NCBI GenBank assembly: GCA_038501785.1
Contig: JBAMJR010000001.1
Location: 186,001 to 250,000 of the forward strand
Source of the DNA: Myoxocephalus aenaeus
Lineage: Eukaryota; Chordata; Actinopteri; Perciformes; Cottidae
Direction: 5' to 3'
Length of the DNA: 64,000 nucleotides
The notes below the pieces were generated by a model. The model made no database searches. It was not told the origin of the DNA and saw only the letters and a list, made by a program, of their open reading frames with translations. A program made the translations under genes and the position numbers. Positions 54,546 to 64,000 of this stretch are shown piece by piece; within the stretch, counting starts at the first letter, position 1, and every line of letters begins with the position of its first letter.

Positions 54546-57079
54546 TGCACGTTTGAGCTGATTTTCAGTTTCATGCCATTATCAACAGTCTTTTGTTGCA
54601 TTCTGGTACTTGGTGTTTAATATTCTGACAAACCGTGAGACGATAGACTGAATATTTAGGCCAACTGTATGCTTTCATGTCAAAAGAAACTCAGGTTGTC
54701 TTCAGGAATTCATTAGTCAACATATATGATCGTTCCTTCTTTACACCTGACTTTATGGGGGCTTTTGATATGAGCACAATATTCTATCTGGTATCGGCCT
54801 CTGTATCTGGACCGGTTTCATTAGTCTGTTACAAATCAAAATGTGCTCAAACAGGTGAGATCTCAGGAGTGACGAATGCCTTCATAGAAATGTAATGTTG
54901 ACTCTTCTCATTTCTTCTTCAGATTTCTGTTTGCGCAGCTACAGAATTGGGTTTGTTTCTCAAAATGAACCATGTTTCATGATTTGATTTCGGTCTCCGT
55001 ATTGCACAATAGTAGCAGATTTCCTCCACTTCATGTCTCATTGCTCCCTAAACAATCCATGTAACATTTCCATCCCTTCCCTCCCTGCACATGTTAAATG
55101 TCCACTTCCAGCAGCACGTCATCCCTTAGCTCTCCAATCCAGACCCCCTCCAGCTTTGTCACTGCACATCTTTGCACCCAGCAGGGAGACTCCTTCCACA
55201 GTGGGCCCTGTGCGGCCCCATACCGTCCACTGCATTGATGCCGTGCAGCTGTTTCCAAATCCAGCCCTTGATTTTGATCCTCTTCCTTCTTTTTAAGGCG
55301 GCGTCCCCGTGGACACTTCTGACCTGGTGGTCTATTGTTGCCGTCTAATGATTTAGTTGTTCCAGAATCATTCAGACTGAGGCTGAAGAGGCACGATTAT
55401 TATTCATATAGACCTTTCTTGCACCTTTGCTCTTTCAGGGATTATTTTATGCTGCAGCATGTGAACCATCCTCCAGATAAAGAAGACTTTAGAGCAGGAC
55501 AAAGGGGTTGTCTCGTGTTTTTATTGTACAGTGGAAAACTCTTTGAGGCAAATGAGGTTTTATGCTAGTTTGACTTGACAATAGACTTTTCATAAATTAC
55601 CAAACATACGCAAGAATATTATAAACTTTAAAAAGTTGTTGCAGGGAAATAATACACATTTAGGTTAACTTTCTTATTTTACATTTGATCAAACAATAAT
55701 TTTTTTTATTACATAAACTGCAGTTTCTTTGTTGTTGAACTTGTTCCTTACTTTAGAATTAGCATTTTCTGCTACTTTACACTTGTTCTGTAACTGAGGA
55801 AGATATTGCACTTTTTATTACTTTTAATAAAATAAATTCAGCTATAGTTACACAATAAGTTGATATGTTCATCTTATAAATATAGTGGATGAAGCAACAA
55901 TAAAACTATAACTTGATGGAAGGAGCCTCTCATGAGAACCTTTACTTTTGACACTTTAATTACATGTATCACCTTGTGGTTGTACTTTTACTTGCACCAC
56001 TGAGGCCCATACACTGCATCACTCTTAAATAACTTATATAACGACGGATGGTTTTCTCAATTAGCCTTATTGATCTGTTTGGATTTTGTACATTGAAGAA
56101 CAGTGAAATACGTATTCAGATATGTTTGCAATACCACAGGGTAGAAATACTGTCATGCAAACAATTAGTGTTTACAAGTAAAAGTGCAAAAGTATTAACA
56201 TCAAAATATATTTTAAAGTACTCCTGTAAAATAGCCCATTTCATAAAAATACATTATATTATTGGATTATAATTGTTGATGCATTCATGTGCATCACCAA
56301 TGTTGCTGCTTGTAGGTGTAGCTATTTTAATCTATAACATTAAATCACACATTATTATATTGTGCTCCGGTAATAATTGTAATTGGCAGTAATTAAAGCT
56401 GTCAGATAAAGTAGAGTATAAAGTGGAAATAGAATCACTCAAGTACCACAACATTGTACTTGAGTTAATATATTTAGTTACTTTTCGCCTCTGGTGTGTT
56501 TGTATTGAATTGAGTGCTAATGTTTTAATTATTATAGAGGATGAAAACCACTTTTCCAATTTAATATTTTAGGCTAAACACTTTAAAAGCTGCTCTCCTC
56601 GCTGTGTAAATTGAGGTAAACTGCTCCTCCACATCAAGCAGGTGTCGCGTGACTCCCCCTGCGCCGCATGTCCAACAAGGGAGGGTGCAGAGGAGGAGGA
56701 GGAGGAGGAGGAGGAGGAAGGGGAGACGTCCAGCACCTCTCTCACCTTTGCAACAGATGAGCCGATCTTCAGTCTCCTCCACACTGTGGCAGATACCTTA
56801 ATCTGTTTTTAATGACCCTGCGGAGGATCCCCAGAGACTCTGCACTCTTTCCTCCAGCTGGTTGGATGGCAGCAGTTTGCAGAGGTGTGTGTGTGTGTGT
56901 GTGTTCATGCGCGTGTGTATCACTGATTCGTAATCTGACTAGTATTTAAAGCCACATGTATTTTAAAGAGGATTTTTATTTTACCAAGAAAACATATTTT
57001 TATTGCGCAAAGTACTTCTAAATCTAATCTTATTCTATTTAAAAGTGTGTCTTTTACTTTAAGTTATTTCGTCATTAAA
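54546..57079. other. FUBP3-PRDM12 intergenic DNA, first part
   Basis: No gene recognised. About 55030-55300 is less AT-rich. Short simple repeats occur at 56691-56718 (GGA)n and 56887-56902 (GT)n. Confidence 0.4.
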
Positions 57080-57720
57080 GTTTAAACGTTCACATGTATT
57101 ACTTTGACATGACCGAGTCTTTTGTCCCCATCTTTTATTTTCTCTTAATAAGCTTAAACTCTGCTATTTAATCCACACACAAATGATTTTCTTTGATAGG
57201 TTTCCCACCAGCTCTTTGAAATAAAACAATTACCGCACTCTTTGTGCAATAATTGTCAATCATCCACATTAAATTGATAAGCTTTAAATGGACAGAATAA
57301 TAGCTTAAATTGTTTTACAATGGAACAGCTAAGCAGGATGATTTGCTATTGCTGACATGCCCGCGGCTTTACTAGCTCCACATAATGCCATAGGTTAATG
57401 CATAAATAAGCAAATCAAATCCATGCGTTACCCCAATTCAATTCATTTAATTCCTCTTTAATAAAGAAGCGGCCCCACCCCCTGTCCTCCGCCATTTACC
57501 TCGGATTTGTGCGATGAATGCTATAAATGTAAATCAATCTAGATGAGAAAGAATCCCATTGAAAGAGCAGAGAAATTTCATCTGGGAAAAGGAGACAAAT
57601 GTAGGAGGGGCCCGCTCATAAAAAGCAGCTGTTTCACAGTAATCTTTTTTCGTGCCCTGTCACTCACCTTGCCTTTTCACTATCTCCTCAGCTAAATGAA
57701 AGAAGAAAAAAAAACTCCGC
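57080..57720. promoter_or_regulatory. Candidate PRDM12 upstream enhancer block
   Basis: Dense homeodomain-like sites (ACAATTACCG, GCAATAATTGTCAATCATCC, GGTTAATGCATAAATAAG, CAATTCATTTAATTCC) plus an E-box CAGCTG near 57626, with no repeats, about 1.2-1.8 kb upstream of the TATA box. Regulatory function and conservation are inferred. Confidence 0.45.
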
Positions 57721-57779
57721 TATTGTATTTAGTTGCCATATCTTCTTTTTCCATAACATTGCCATAATCCATATTCGTC

Positions 57780-57828
57780 GAGAGAGAGAGAGAAAAAGAA
57801 AGAAAGAAAGAAAGAAAGAAAGAGAGAG
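57780..57828 (+). repeat. (GA)n(GAAA)n purine repeat
   Basis: GAGAGAGAGAG followed by seven GAAA-type units; the complement is a polypyrimidine tract. Similar tracts can form triplex DNA. Confidence 0.95.
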
Positions 57829-58880
57829 CACAACTTGCCCATTTTTCGGACAATCCCCTTGTAGTTGTTGGAGTGAAAAGAGGAGTGCATGGATGTCAAA
57901 TTGCCCTCAAAACACCATGAAAGATTGATTTGCAGCACTTTTCAGGGCCCTGACATTACTTGGAGGGGAGCTGAATAGGAAACCTGTGAGCCGGGGATGG
58001 AATAAAGATGTCCTCTCTGCTGGAAAAGAAGGAAAACTGCCCATTTAGCCCCAGTCCATCAAGCCCGAAAAATAGGCAAGAGAGGAAAAAACACAGTGGA
58101 CTGTGACTATAGAGAAGAAAAGGGCCGTATATACTCATCTAAACGTCGTCACAATACCGAAGGGGCTCCGAACAACCATGAATATTAAACCGCTTACCTC
58201 AACAAGGGCTTGAAAAAGTGAACCACGTCAAAGCAGCTTTGCATTTTTTGCATGTGAACAATGCTGTAAAAAAAACTCCACGTCGAGCTTGTTTCCATTC
58301 TTGTTATTCCCGCGCTAACTCCTCACAAAAAAAATATTACTACCACCACATGAATAACAAATGCATGAGAAAAAAATGGGCGAGCAACTCCCAGACTCAA
58401 TGACCCACTTGTGCACGGAAGAACTCACATTATCACTTCAACTTCCAGGAAAATGTTCTTTATTTATTGTTTTTACAAACTGAAACCTGGTTGCATTCTT
58501 TTTGTTTTGTTTTGTTATAATACATACATGTGTTTTTTTTAAACATAGTGCAATAGTTTAATGTTATGCTACAGCGTGCATCTTAATTATTTTCACTATA
58601 ATCTATTTTTACAACATTATTGTGCTTTTAACTTTCATATATTTTCTTCACTTAAACAGTTCAGCCAGTCAGCATGCATTTGCAGCTTCCAAAAAAAAAA
58701 AAAAAAGTTGCTTTAATTTTAACTTCAACTTTAAGTGCAGATAATTACTAAAATAAAGTTTGGGTCCACAATTGTCCTCTCTGTCCTCTCGGCTGTGTGT
58801 TTGGTGAGCTGCGGTGCAGCGGGCAGCTCCTCTCGGTGAGGGGTGTGTCATTAATAAGTAATTAGACAGGGGTCACACTA
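57829..58880. other. PRDM12 proximal upstream DNA
   Basis: No gene. About 57850-58420 is balanced in composition and may be regulatory; 58440-58720 is very AT-rich with an A-run at 58690. Confidence 0.4.
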
Positions 58881-58886
58881 GCCACT

Positions 58887-58894
58887 TATATAAA
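58887..58894 (+). promoter_or_regulatory. prdm12: PRDM12 TATA box
   Basis: TATATAAA followed by GAGACC, 187 bp before the ATG. Transcription would start near 58917-58925. Confidence 0.7.
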
Positions 58895-58916
58895 GAGACC
58901 CTGCACAGCCAGGCAG

Positions 58917-59080
58917 GGCATCTTTACGCACACACGGTTTGGAGCAGAAGGACGCACTGAGGAGCAGCTCTGCTTCGCTTTAAAAAAAAAATATATATAT
59001 ATATATATATATCGCTCCACTTTTGCAGCTGCAACCGCTGTTATCACTTCAGAGGGTTCTTCTTCTTTTTTCTTTGCAAC
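58917..59080 (+). other. prdm12: PRDM12 5' UTR with an (AT)n tract
   Basis: The leader from the TATA-predicted start to the ATG carries A-run plus (AT)n at 58982-59012 and a CTTCTTCTTTTTTC stretch before CAACATGG. Confidence 0.6.
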
Positions 59081-59297
59081 ATGGGCTCCGTGCTACCCGC
59101 CGACTCTTTGACTCTCAAGTCTGGATTTAAGTGTCCGAGCCGCTCGCTGTCCGACGTGATCACCTCGGACATCCTGCACAGCTTCCTGTACGGCAGGTGG
59201 AGGAACGTGCTGGGCGAACACCTGGCGGAGGAGCGGCAGAGCGGCAGCCCCAAGACCGCCTTCACCGCCGAGGTGCTGGCGCAGTCCTTCGTCGGAG
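59081..59297 (+). CDS. prdm12: PRDM12 exon 1
   Basis: MGSVLPADSLTLKSGFKCPS to FTAEVLAQSFVG and one base of Glu73. Donor GAG|GTAGGC. Confidence 0.95.
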
Positions 59298-62097
59298 GTA
59301 GGCTTATTATGGGACTACTTTATTCCGCTTTAATCCCGGTTGTTTTTTTTTATCGTTTTGCTGTGCATGTTTGTACGTTTGTATTGCGGGGTTGTAGCCT
59401 ATGATGGTTATTTTTAGTAAAATGTTTTTTTTTCTTCTTCTGGAAATAAAAAACATAATTTGATTACAGAATTAATGAAGCCTATATTTATTTTTTATGA
59501 TATTTCCTACAAATGTGTATCACTGAAATCCCCGAGACACACACATGTGGGCATTTAGTCAATAATATCATCTCCTATCCTCCTTATTTCTAGAAGACCC
59601 CATCAGGGAACAATTTCCACTGTCCGTCAACATTTTATTCCCCAAAGTTTCTCTCACCAACTTGTTGCTGTTTTTCTACATTTTCCCTCGTTTGCTGCTT
59701 TTATTTCGACCCATTTAACGCGTTAACCCTTTCAGCGCGCTGGGACCTCGCGTTTAGAGGCTTGTTAGGCGTGTAGCGGCCGCTGATTGAAAGACGCAGG
59801 GCATTAAATTCATTTGGTTAACTTTGTGCTTGACCTGGGAAAGTTTCCACTTAAACCTCGAGGAGAGAAAGGTTTCCTTTCTTTGAGACGTCCCGGGTTT
59901 TTATCCCGCATTCATCAATCTCCGGACAGTCTCTTTTCCTCTCTTGGCAGCTATGGGGCTCCGGAGCTTTTCTCTTTCTCTCTCCTTAAAAGATTTGCTG
60001 TTCCTCGCATAATGCACCGTGAAGGGTAAATCTAATGCTATTCATTGCATGTCAACCATCTAATCGCCTTTCCATTTTTTTGTTGCAGAAATTCCTGAGT
60101 CTTTTTAACAAGTCCTCGTTTCATTCAGCGCAAATTTATTGCTACAAAGTTCTTAAAAGGATAATGAATTTGGAATTAGCCGATTCTTTTCCAGTAAACT
60201 TTAATGAATATCACATCTGAAGCATGACCAATTGCTGGACCCTGGGCAATAGAGGACCATTTAACCCCTATTCGGCCCGGCTTTTTTCCACGCCTAAAAA
60301 AAAAAATCTTTGATTTTGACATTAAAGAAGCGCACGATTTTTTTTCTTTCTTTTCCCCCTTTCTGACGCGGATAAAAATGCTTTCCGAGGGGGTTTCTCT
60401 GCACAACAAAAACGTTCAATTCAACCAGATAATCGAATTAAACGGAGGATAAGGTGTAGCTTAATATTTCGTGACTAAAATAAGATCCAGTCCATTAACT
60501 GCTTTCAGGACTTTTTCCAGCACTCCTGTTTCATGAGGCGCGTTGGCATCGACTCAGAATCTACATCAGTCTATCTGCGCTTCATTGGGATGTATTTCTG
60601 TGCAGTTTCACTCCTGCACATGTGTCTCTATTTGAAACACCTACATCTTTAGCTTCCATTTAACACTCTCACATTTCCTTTATTTGCAGAGGTGCAGAAG
60701 CTGTCCAGCCTGGTGCTGCCCAGTGAAGTCATCATCGCTCAGAGCTCGATCCCTGGAGAAGGTCTGGGCATCTTCTCAAAGACCTGGATCAAAGCAGGAA
60801 CGGAGATGGGCCCCTTCACGGGCAGAGTCCTGTCCCCGGAGCACGTGGACCTGCTCAAGAACAACAACCTCATGTGGGAGGTGAGCTGAGACTTCATTCA
60901 TTCCGCTTGCAGGACATGATGCTTTATGAAGTTAGGCCGATCCAGAGTCGGTGTTTTATGACTTCCTCTTGATATTTACGCGGTGTTCCTCGCTGTTGTG
61001 TGCGCTCAGGTGTTCAATGAAGACGGCACGGTGCGCTACTTCATCGATGCCAGCCAGGAGGACCAACGCAGCTGGATGACTTACATCAAGTGCGCCCGGA
61101 ACGAACAGGAGCAAAACCTGGAGGTGGTGCAGATCGGCAGCAGCATCTTCTACAAGGCATCGGAGGTGAGCATTTACTTGTTGTTTGTGAGAATAACACT
61201 GTAGCTCTGTAAACTTTCACTGGGCCGTCAGTGGCTTTATGGGAATTTTATTGACGACCATCAACAATGTCAATGCCCTTTACAACAGCGCCGTCTGCCG
61301 GACAAAGGAATGATTGAACGTGTGATTTCCCTAATTCAGCTACATGCATTGTCATGTGGCACACACTGATTAGTGAGCCCTCTTTCCTCAGACTATCCCG
61401 CCAGACCAGGAGCTGCTTGTCTGGTATGGAAACACACACAACACGTTCCTGGGGATCCCTGGAGTTCCGGGAATAGACGAAGAACAACTGAAGAAAAGCA
61501 GGAATGGTGAGTACTTTGACGGATCAATATCAGGGTTACATCCTGCCAGTTTGCTTTTTAGATATATCCATAACTGAAAGAAAAAAAATAAAACATACAG
61601 ATAAATCTGAGCAGCAAATGTAATCTCATCGCCCTCCTTTTTTGTTCCCTCTGCCAGAAGACTCCCACTCCTGCGAGGGCCCCTCCTCGTGCTCCCCACC
61701 CGCCTCCACGACCACAGCCGGTCGGATGCGCTGCGTCATCTGCCACCGCGGGTTCAACTCCCGCAGCAACCTGCGCTCCCACATGCGCATCCACACGCTG
61801 GACAAGCCCTTCGTCTGCCGCTTCTGCAACCGCCGCTTCAGCCAGTCGTCCACCCTCCGGAACCACGTGCGCCTGCACACCGGGGAGCGGCCCTACAAGT
61901 GTCACGTGTGTCAGAGCGCGTACTCGCAGCTGGCGGGCCTGAGGGCGCACCAGAAGAGCGCGCGGCACAAACCGGCGGCGCACGCAGCCGACATGTTGTC
62001 CAAAGTGTCTCCTCCTCCCACACAGATGACGGGCATGCCCCACCAGCACCAGCACCAGATGCCCCTGGTGCACCACATGCCCACCATGGTGCTATGA
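59081..62097 (+). CDS. prdm12: PR domain zinc finger protein 12 (5 exons, 372 aa)
   Basis: PRDM12 is a nuclear regulator needed for nociceptor/sensory-neuron specification and, in fish and frog, for V1 interneuron patterning; it recruits the H3K9 methyltransferase EHMT2/G9a. Exons: 59081-59297, 60690-60880, 61010-61165, 61392-61506, 61658-62097 (1119 nt). The N-terminal part has VITSDILHSFLYGRWRNVLG; the PR/SET-like domain is about residues 84-212 (IPGEGLGIFSKTWIKAGTEM to YGNTHNTFLGIPGVPG); three C2H2 fingers use C252/C255/H268/H272, C280/C283/H296/H300 and C308/C311/H324/H330. The tail (331-372) is His/Gln/Met/Pro-rich and ends MPTMVL, similar to the human end LPAMVL, but has no polyalanine run. 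The ATG at 59081 (MGSVLPAD) is the only suitable start; the human protein has one extra Met. Confidence 0.97.
59298..60689. other. PRDM12 intron 1
   Basis: 1.4 kb, no recognised exon; around 59690-60000 it is less AT-rich. First introns of developmental regulators often hold enhancers, but nothing specific is visible. Confidence 0.4.
60690..60880 (+). CDS. prdm12: PRDM12 exon 2 (PR domain start)
   Basis: EVQKLSSLVLPSEVIIAQSS through GPFTGRVLSPEHVD to NNNLMWE; phase 0 at the end. Confidence 0.96.
61010..61165 (+). CDS. prdm12: PRDM12 exon 3 (PR domain core)
   Basis: VFNEDGTVRYFIDASQEDQR, then SWMTYIKCARNEQEQNLEVV, to FYKASE. Phase 0 at both ends. Confidence 0.97.
61392..61506 (+). CDS. prdm12: PRDM12 exon 4 (PR domain end)
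   Basis: TIPPDQELLVWYGNTHNTFL to EEQLKKSRN and one base. Acceptor TTCCTCAG. Confidence 0.95.
61658..62097 (+). CDS. prdm12: PRDM12 exon 5 (three zinc fingers and tail)
   Basis: A Ser/Pro/Thr-rich linker, then MRCVICHRGFNSRSNLRSHM and two further fingers to KSARHK, then the His-rich tail and TGA. Third codon positions are overwhelmingly G or C, which opens long false frames on both strands. Confidence 0.97.
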
Positions 62098-62740
62098 TGA
62101 CAGACACACGGAGGGACAGTCACGCAGAACAACGATGCACTTTAGGTTATAGCTGTAGTGGAGAAGTATAAAGGAGACGCTGATGGGACAGGCCTTCACA
62201 GGAAATAAAGGAGTTGATGTGATGGCAAAGCATCTCACAGACATCTGAATATGTTGCCTTATTTGTGTTGCTTATTTCTTTGGCTATAATGTGATCAGAA
62301 TTCCAGCAGAAAGATGTTTTAATATTTGTCTGTATTTTGGTTAAGATGGAATACGCTGAAAAACAACTCTGAAGATTTTACAAAACAAGTTGTTATTCGC
62401 TGTGTGATCTTTAAACGTGTGTCATATACATCACAACCCATGTGAGACAAAAAAACAATATTTTCTACATTTTTAAACTGTTTATTTTGCATCACATCCT
62501 CACCAGCTCAGGTGAAAAGAGTCAGAGATTTGTAGTAATAGACACTAAGGGACGTGGCCACCAGTGTACATTGTTTCAGCTGCATCCTCACTGTAAACTG
62601 AAATTGTCACTTTAATCTTGCACAGACTGTATACTATACTGTTGTGTAATTGTAAAATTGTATTGAATGCTATACTGTACATGTGAATGTAAATACATTT
62701 GTGCTTTCTTCTATTCTAAATAAATATGATAAGATATAAC
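62098..62740 (+). terminator. prdm12: PRDM12 3' UTR and poly(A) signal
   Basis: Two AATAAA motifs follow the stop: 62204-62209 (proximal) and 62719-62724 (distal, in an AT-rich context). The distal site is the likelier main end. Confidence 0.7.
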
Positions 62741-63260
62741 ATATGATGGTAATTATTCTCAGAAATCACCCATTAAAAAAACACATGCTGCTGCTACTGA
62801 GCATATATGTCTTTTCCTGATCTGTCATGTATACATCACATATCATAAATCATATATATCATAGTCTAGTTTACTTAACTGCAGGAATCAAAAACATAAA
62901 AAAAAATTCCGAGATGAATACGTTTGAAATAAAAATAGGAATGAGTCCATCGCTTAAACACTTATTTTATTAGGAATTAAACATTGCTATGAAACAGATA
63001 CTTTGTAAGGTTCTTCAAATTATCTAAAGGTTGTTTTTTTTGTTTATCATACCAGTATAATACCAGTGAAATATATAGAAAGTCCTAAAAATAAACCTTC
63101 CTTCCATTTTCTAAACTGACTGTCCTGTTCTGTATCATGGGGGATTATGACTCCCTGTAGGTGACTCATAAATCAAGCAGGGTAAAGCACAGGTGGTGAG
63201 GTCAAACACTGGACAGGTAAACAGCACTTTGGCTCAGTGCCAAAGGTGTTTTTTCTTCTT
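62741..63260. other. Downstream intergenic DNA
   Basis: AT-rich; no gene. In human EXOSC2 follows PRDM12, but no EXOSC2-like exon is visible before the window ends. Confidence 0.5.
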
Positions 63261-63304
63261 TGTGTGTCAGTCCTGTGATAGACTGGCGACTTGTTCAGGG
63301 TTTA
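63261..63304 (+). mobile_element. Fragment of the same repeat tail as at 48750-48810
   Basis: CCTGTGATAGACTGGCGACT and TTGTTCAGGGTTTACC match the GATAGACTGG..GTCCAGGGTGTACC phrase of the composite element in FUBP3 intron 12. Confidence 0.65.
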
Positions 63305-64000
63305 CCACAGTATCTAAGGGATTTAGCAGTTGGCTTGCTTATTTCTTTTTTTTAATCGTTTGCTTTGCTTTTCTGAAATGTTGTGTATTCTATTAATTTG
63401 AGTTTTCATACTGTCAGTATTCTTGTTTATGTGTATCGTTTTGATGAATTGCCAGATGGACCAAAGACAATTTTCCACATTGGTGGACAATAAAGTTGTC
63501 TTCATCAAAACCTTTTAATGCATAGAAAAGTAGCAATTAATATTTAATAGATAATAATAGAATATTTTATATTCATCAAAGAGGTGTGTTTTAATCGTAT
63601 ACACTTAATGTCCACTAAATTGTAAGTGAGTGATAAACAAATCAGTTTTCGGCAGCTAGTTGCAATTGTTTTGTCTTCCACATGATGGCGCCAGATACTC
63701 AGAAAAGGCGATTCTCATAAGAGAAAAGTGGGCCTTTCCTAGAGAAACAGTGTAAGGACACTTACATGACAGAGATAATGATATGATCTTAATAACCACA
63801 TAATGCATTGGATTAATTTGCTGTGTTGACCACATTGCAGTTATAGAGTAGATGTAAACCATTTCTGAGCCACTGCTGCACATATCTGCTGTCAGACATT
63901 GTCCAACTTCCAAACAAGGAGTTTTCAGACAAGTCATCATTATAACAAGTACAGAGCAACACAGATAGATATACATACAGCAAGTTAATGAACTTCAGAA
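63305..64000. other. Window end, nothing recognised
   Basis: AT-rich intergenic DNA. The 106-residue minus-strand frame at 63656-63976 has no recognised domain. Confidence 0.4.

Noticed and set aside
61558..62076. 172-residue minus-strand open frame over PRDM12 exon 5
   Set aside because: It is the antisense of a GC3-rich zinc-finger exon; its Arg/Val/His-rich content is explained by that and the sense strand has clear C2H2 fingers.
61689..62171. 160-residue plus-strand frame in another phase over PRDM12 exon 5
   Set aside because: Shadow of the zinc-finger frame; Pro/Ala/His-rich with no recognisable domain.
62741..64000. EXOSC2 expected after PRDM12 from human synteny
   Set aside because: No exon resembling an exosome S1/KH protein could be found in either strand before the window ends.

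Overview
The window is nuclear DNA of a ray-finned (teleost) fish. The evidence is split genes with GT-AG introns, proteins highly similar to vertebrate orthologues, AT-rich non-coding DNA with long (CA)n microsatellites, and interspersed repeats typical of teleosts (tRNA-derived SINEs, a LINE 3' tail ending in GGAT repeats). I cannot name the species. Three complete protein genes lie head-to-tail on the + strand: ASS1, FUBP3 and PRDM12. This is the order I recall for human chromosome 9q34, so the block is conserved synteny and not a new locus.

Layout: 1-1.6 kb upstream DNA with a LINE tail; 1.7-24.8 kb ASS1 (argininosuccinate synthase, one non-coding plus 14 coding exons, 412 aa); 24.8-35.1 kb intergenic DNA with several teleost repeats and, against the FUBP3 promoter, a large AT-rich nested palindrome; 35.2-54.5 kb FUBP3 (four-KH-domain FUSE-binding protein, 19 coding exons, 562 aa from the first ATG, one GC-AG intron, long AU-rich 3' UTR); 54.5-58.9 kb intergenic DNA with an enhancer-like block; 58.9-62.7 kb PRDM12 (PR domain plus three C2H2 zinc fingers, 5 exons, 372 aa, TATA box, poly(A) signal); 62.7-64 kb no gene recognised.

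Every coding exon was joined by hand. Phases match at each junction and each gene gives one open frame ending in a stop. The genes do not form a pathway: ASS1 is a cytosolic urea-cycle/arginine enzyme, FUBP3 a nuclear single-stranded DNA/RNA-binding regulator, PRDM12 a sensory-neuron transcriptional regulator. Their linkage may be held by regulatory DNA, because AT-rich, homeodomain-motif-rich blocks with the look of conserved non-coding elements sit in FUBP3 intron 12, ASS1 intron 11 and upstream of PRDM12; that is inference without an alignment. I found no CRISPR array, operon, structural RNA gene or undescribed multi-gene system. The most unusual features are the nested palindrome at the FUBP3 promoter, perfect inverted repeats in FUBP3 intron 1 and its 3' UTR, the GC-AG intron, and a PRDM12 C-terminus lacking the human-type polyalanine tract.
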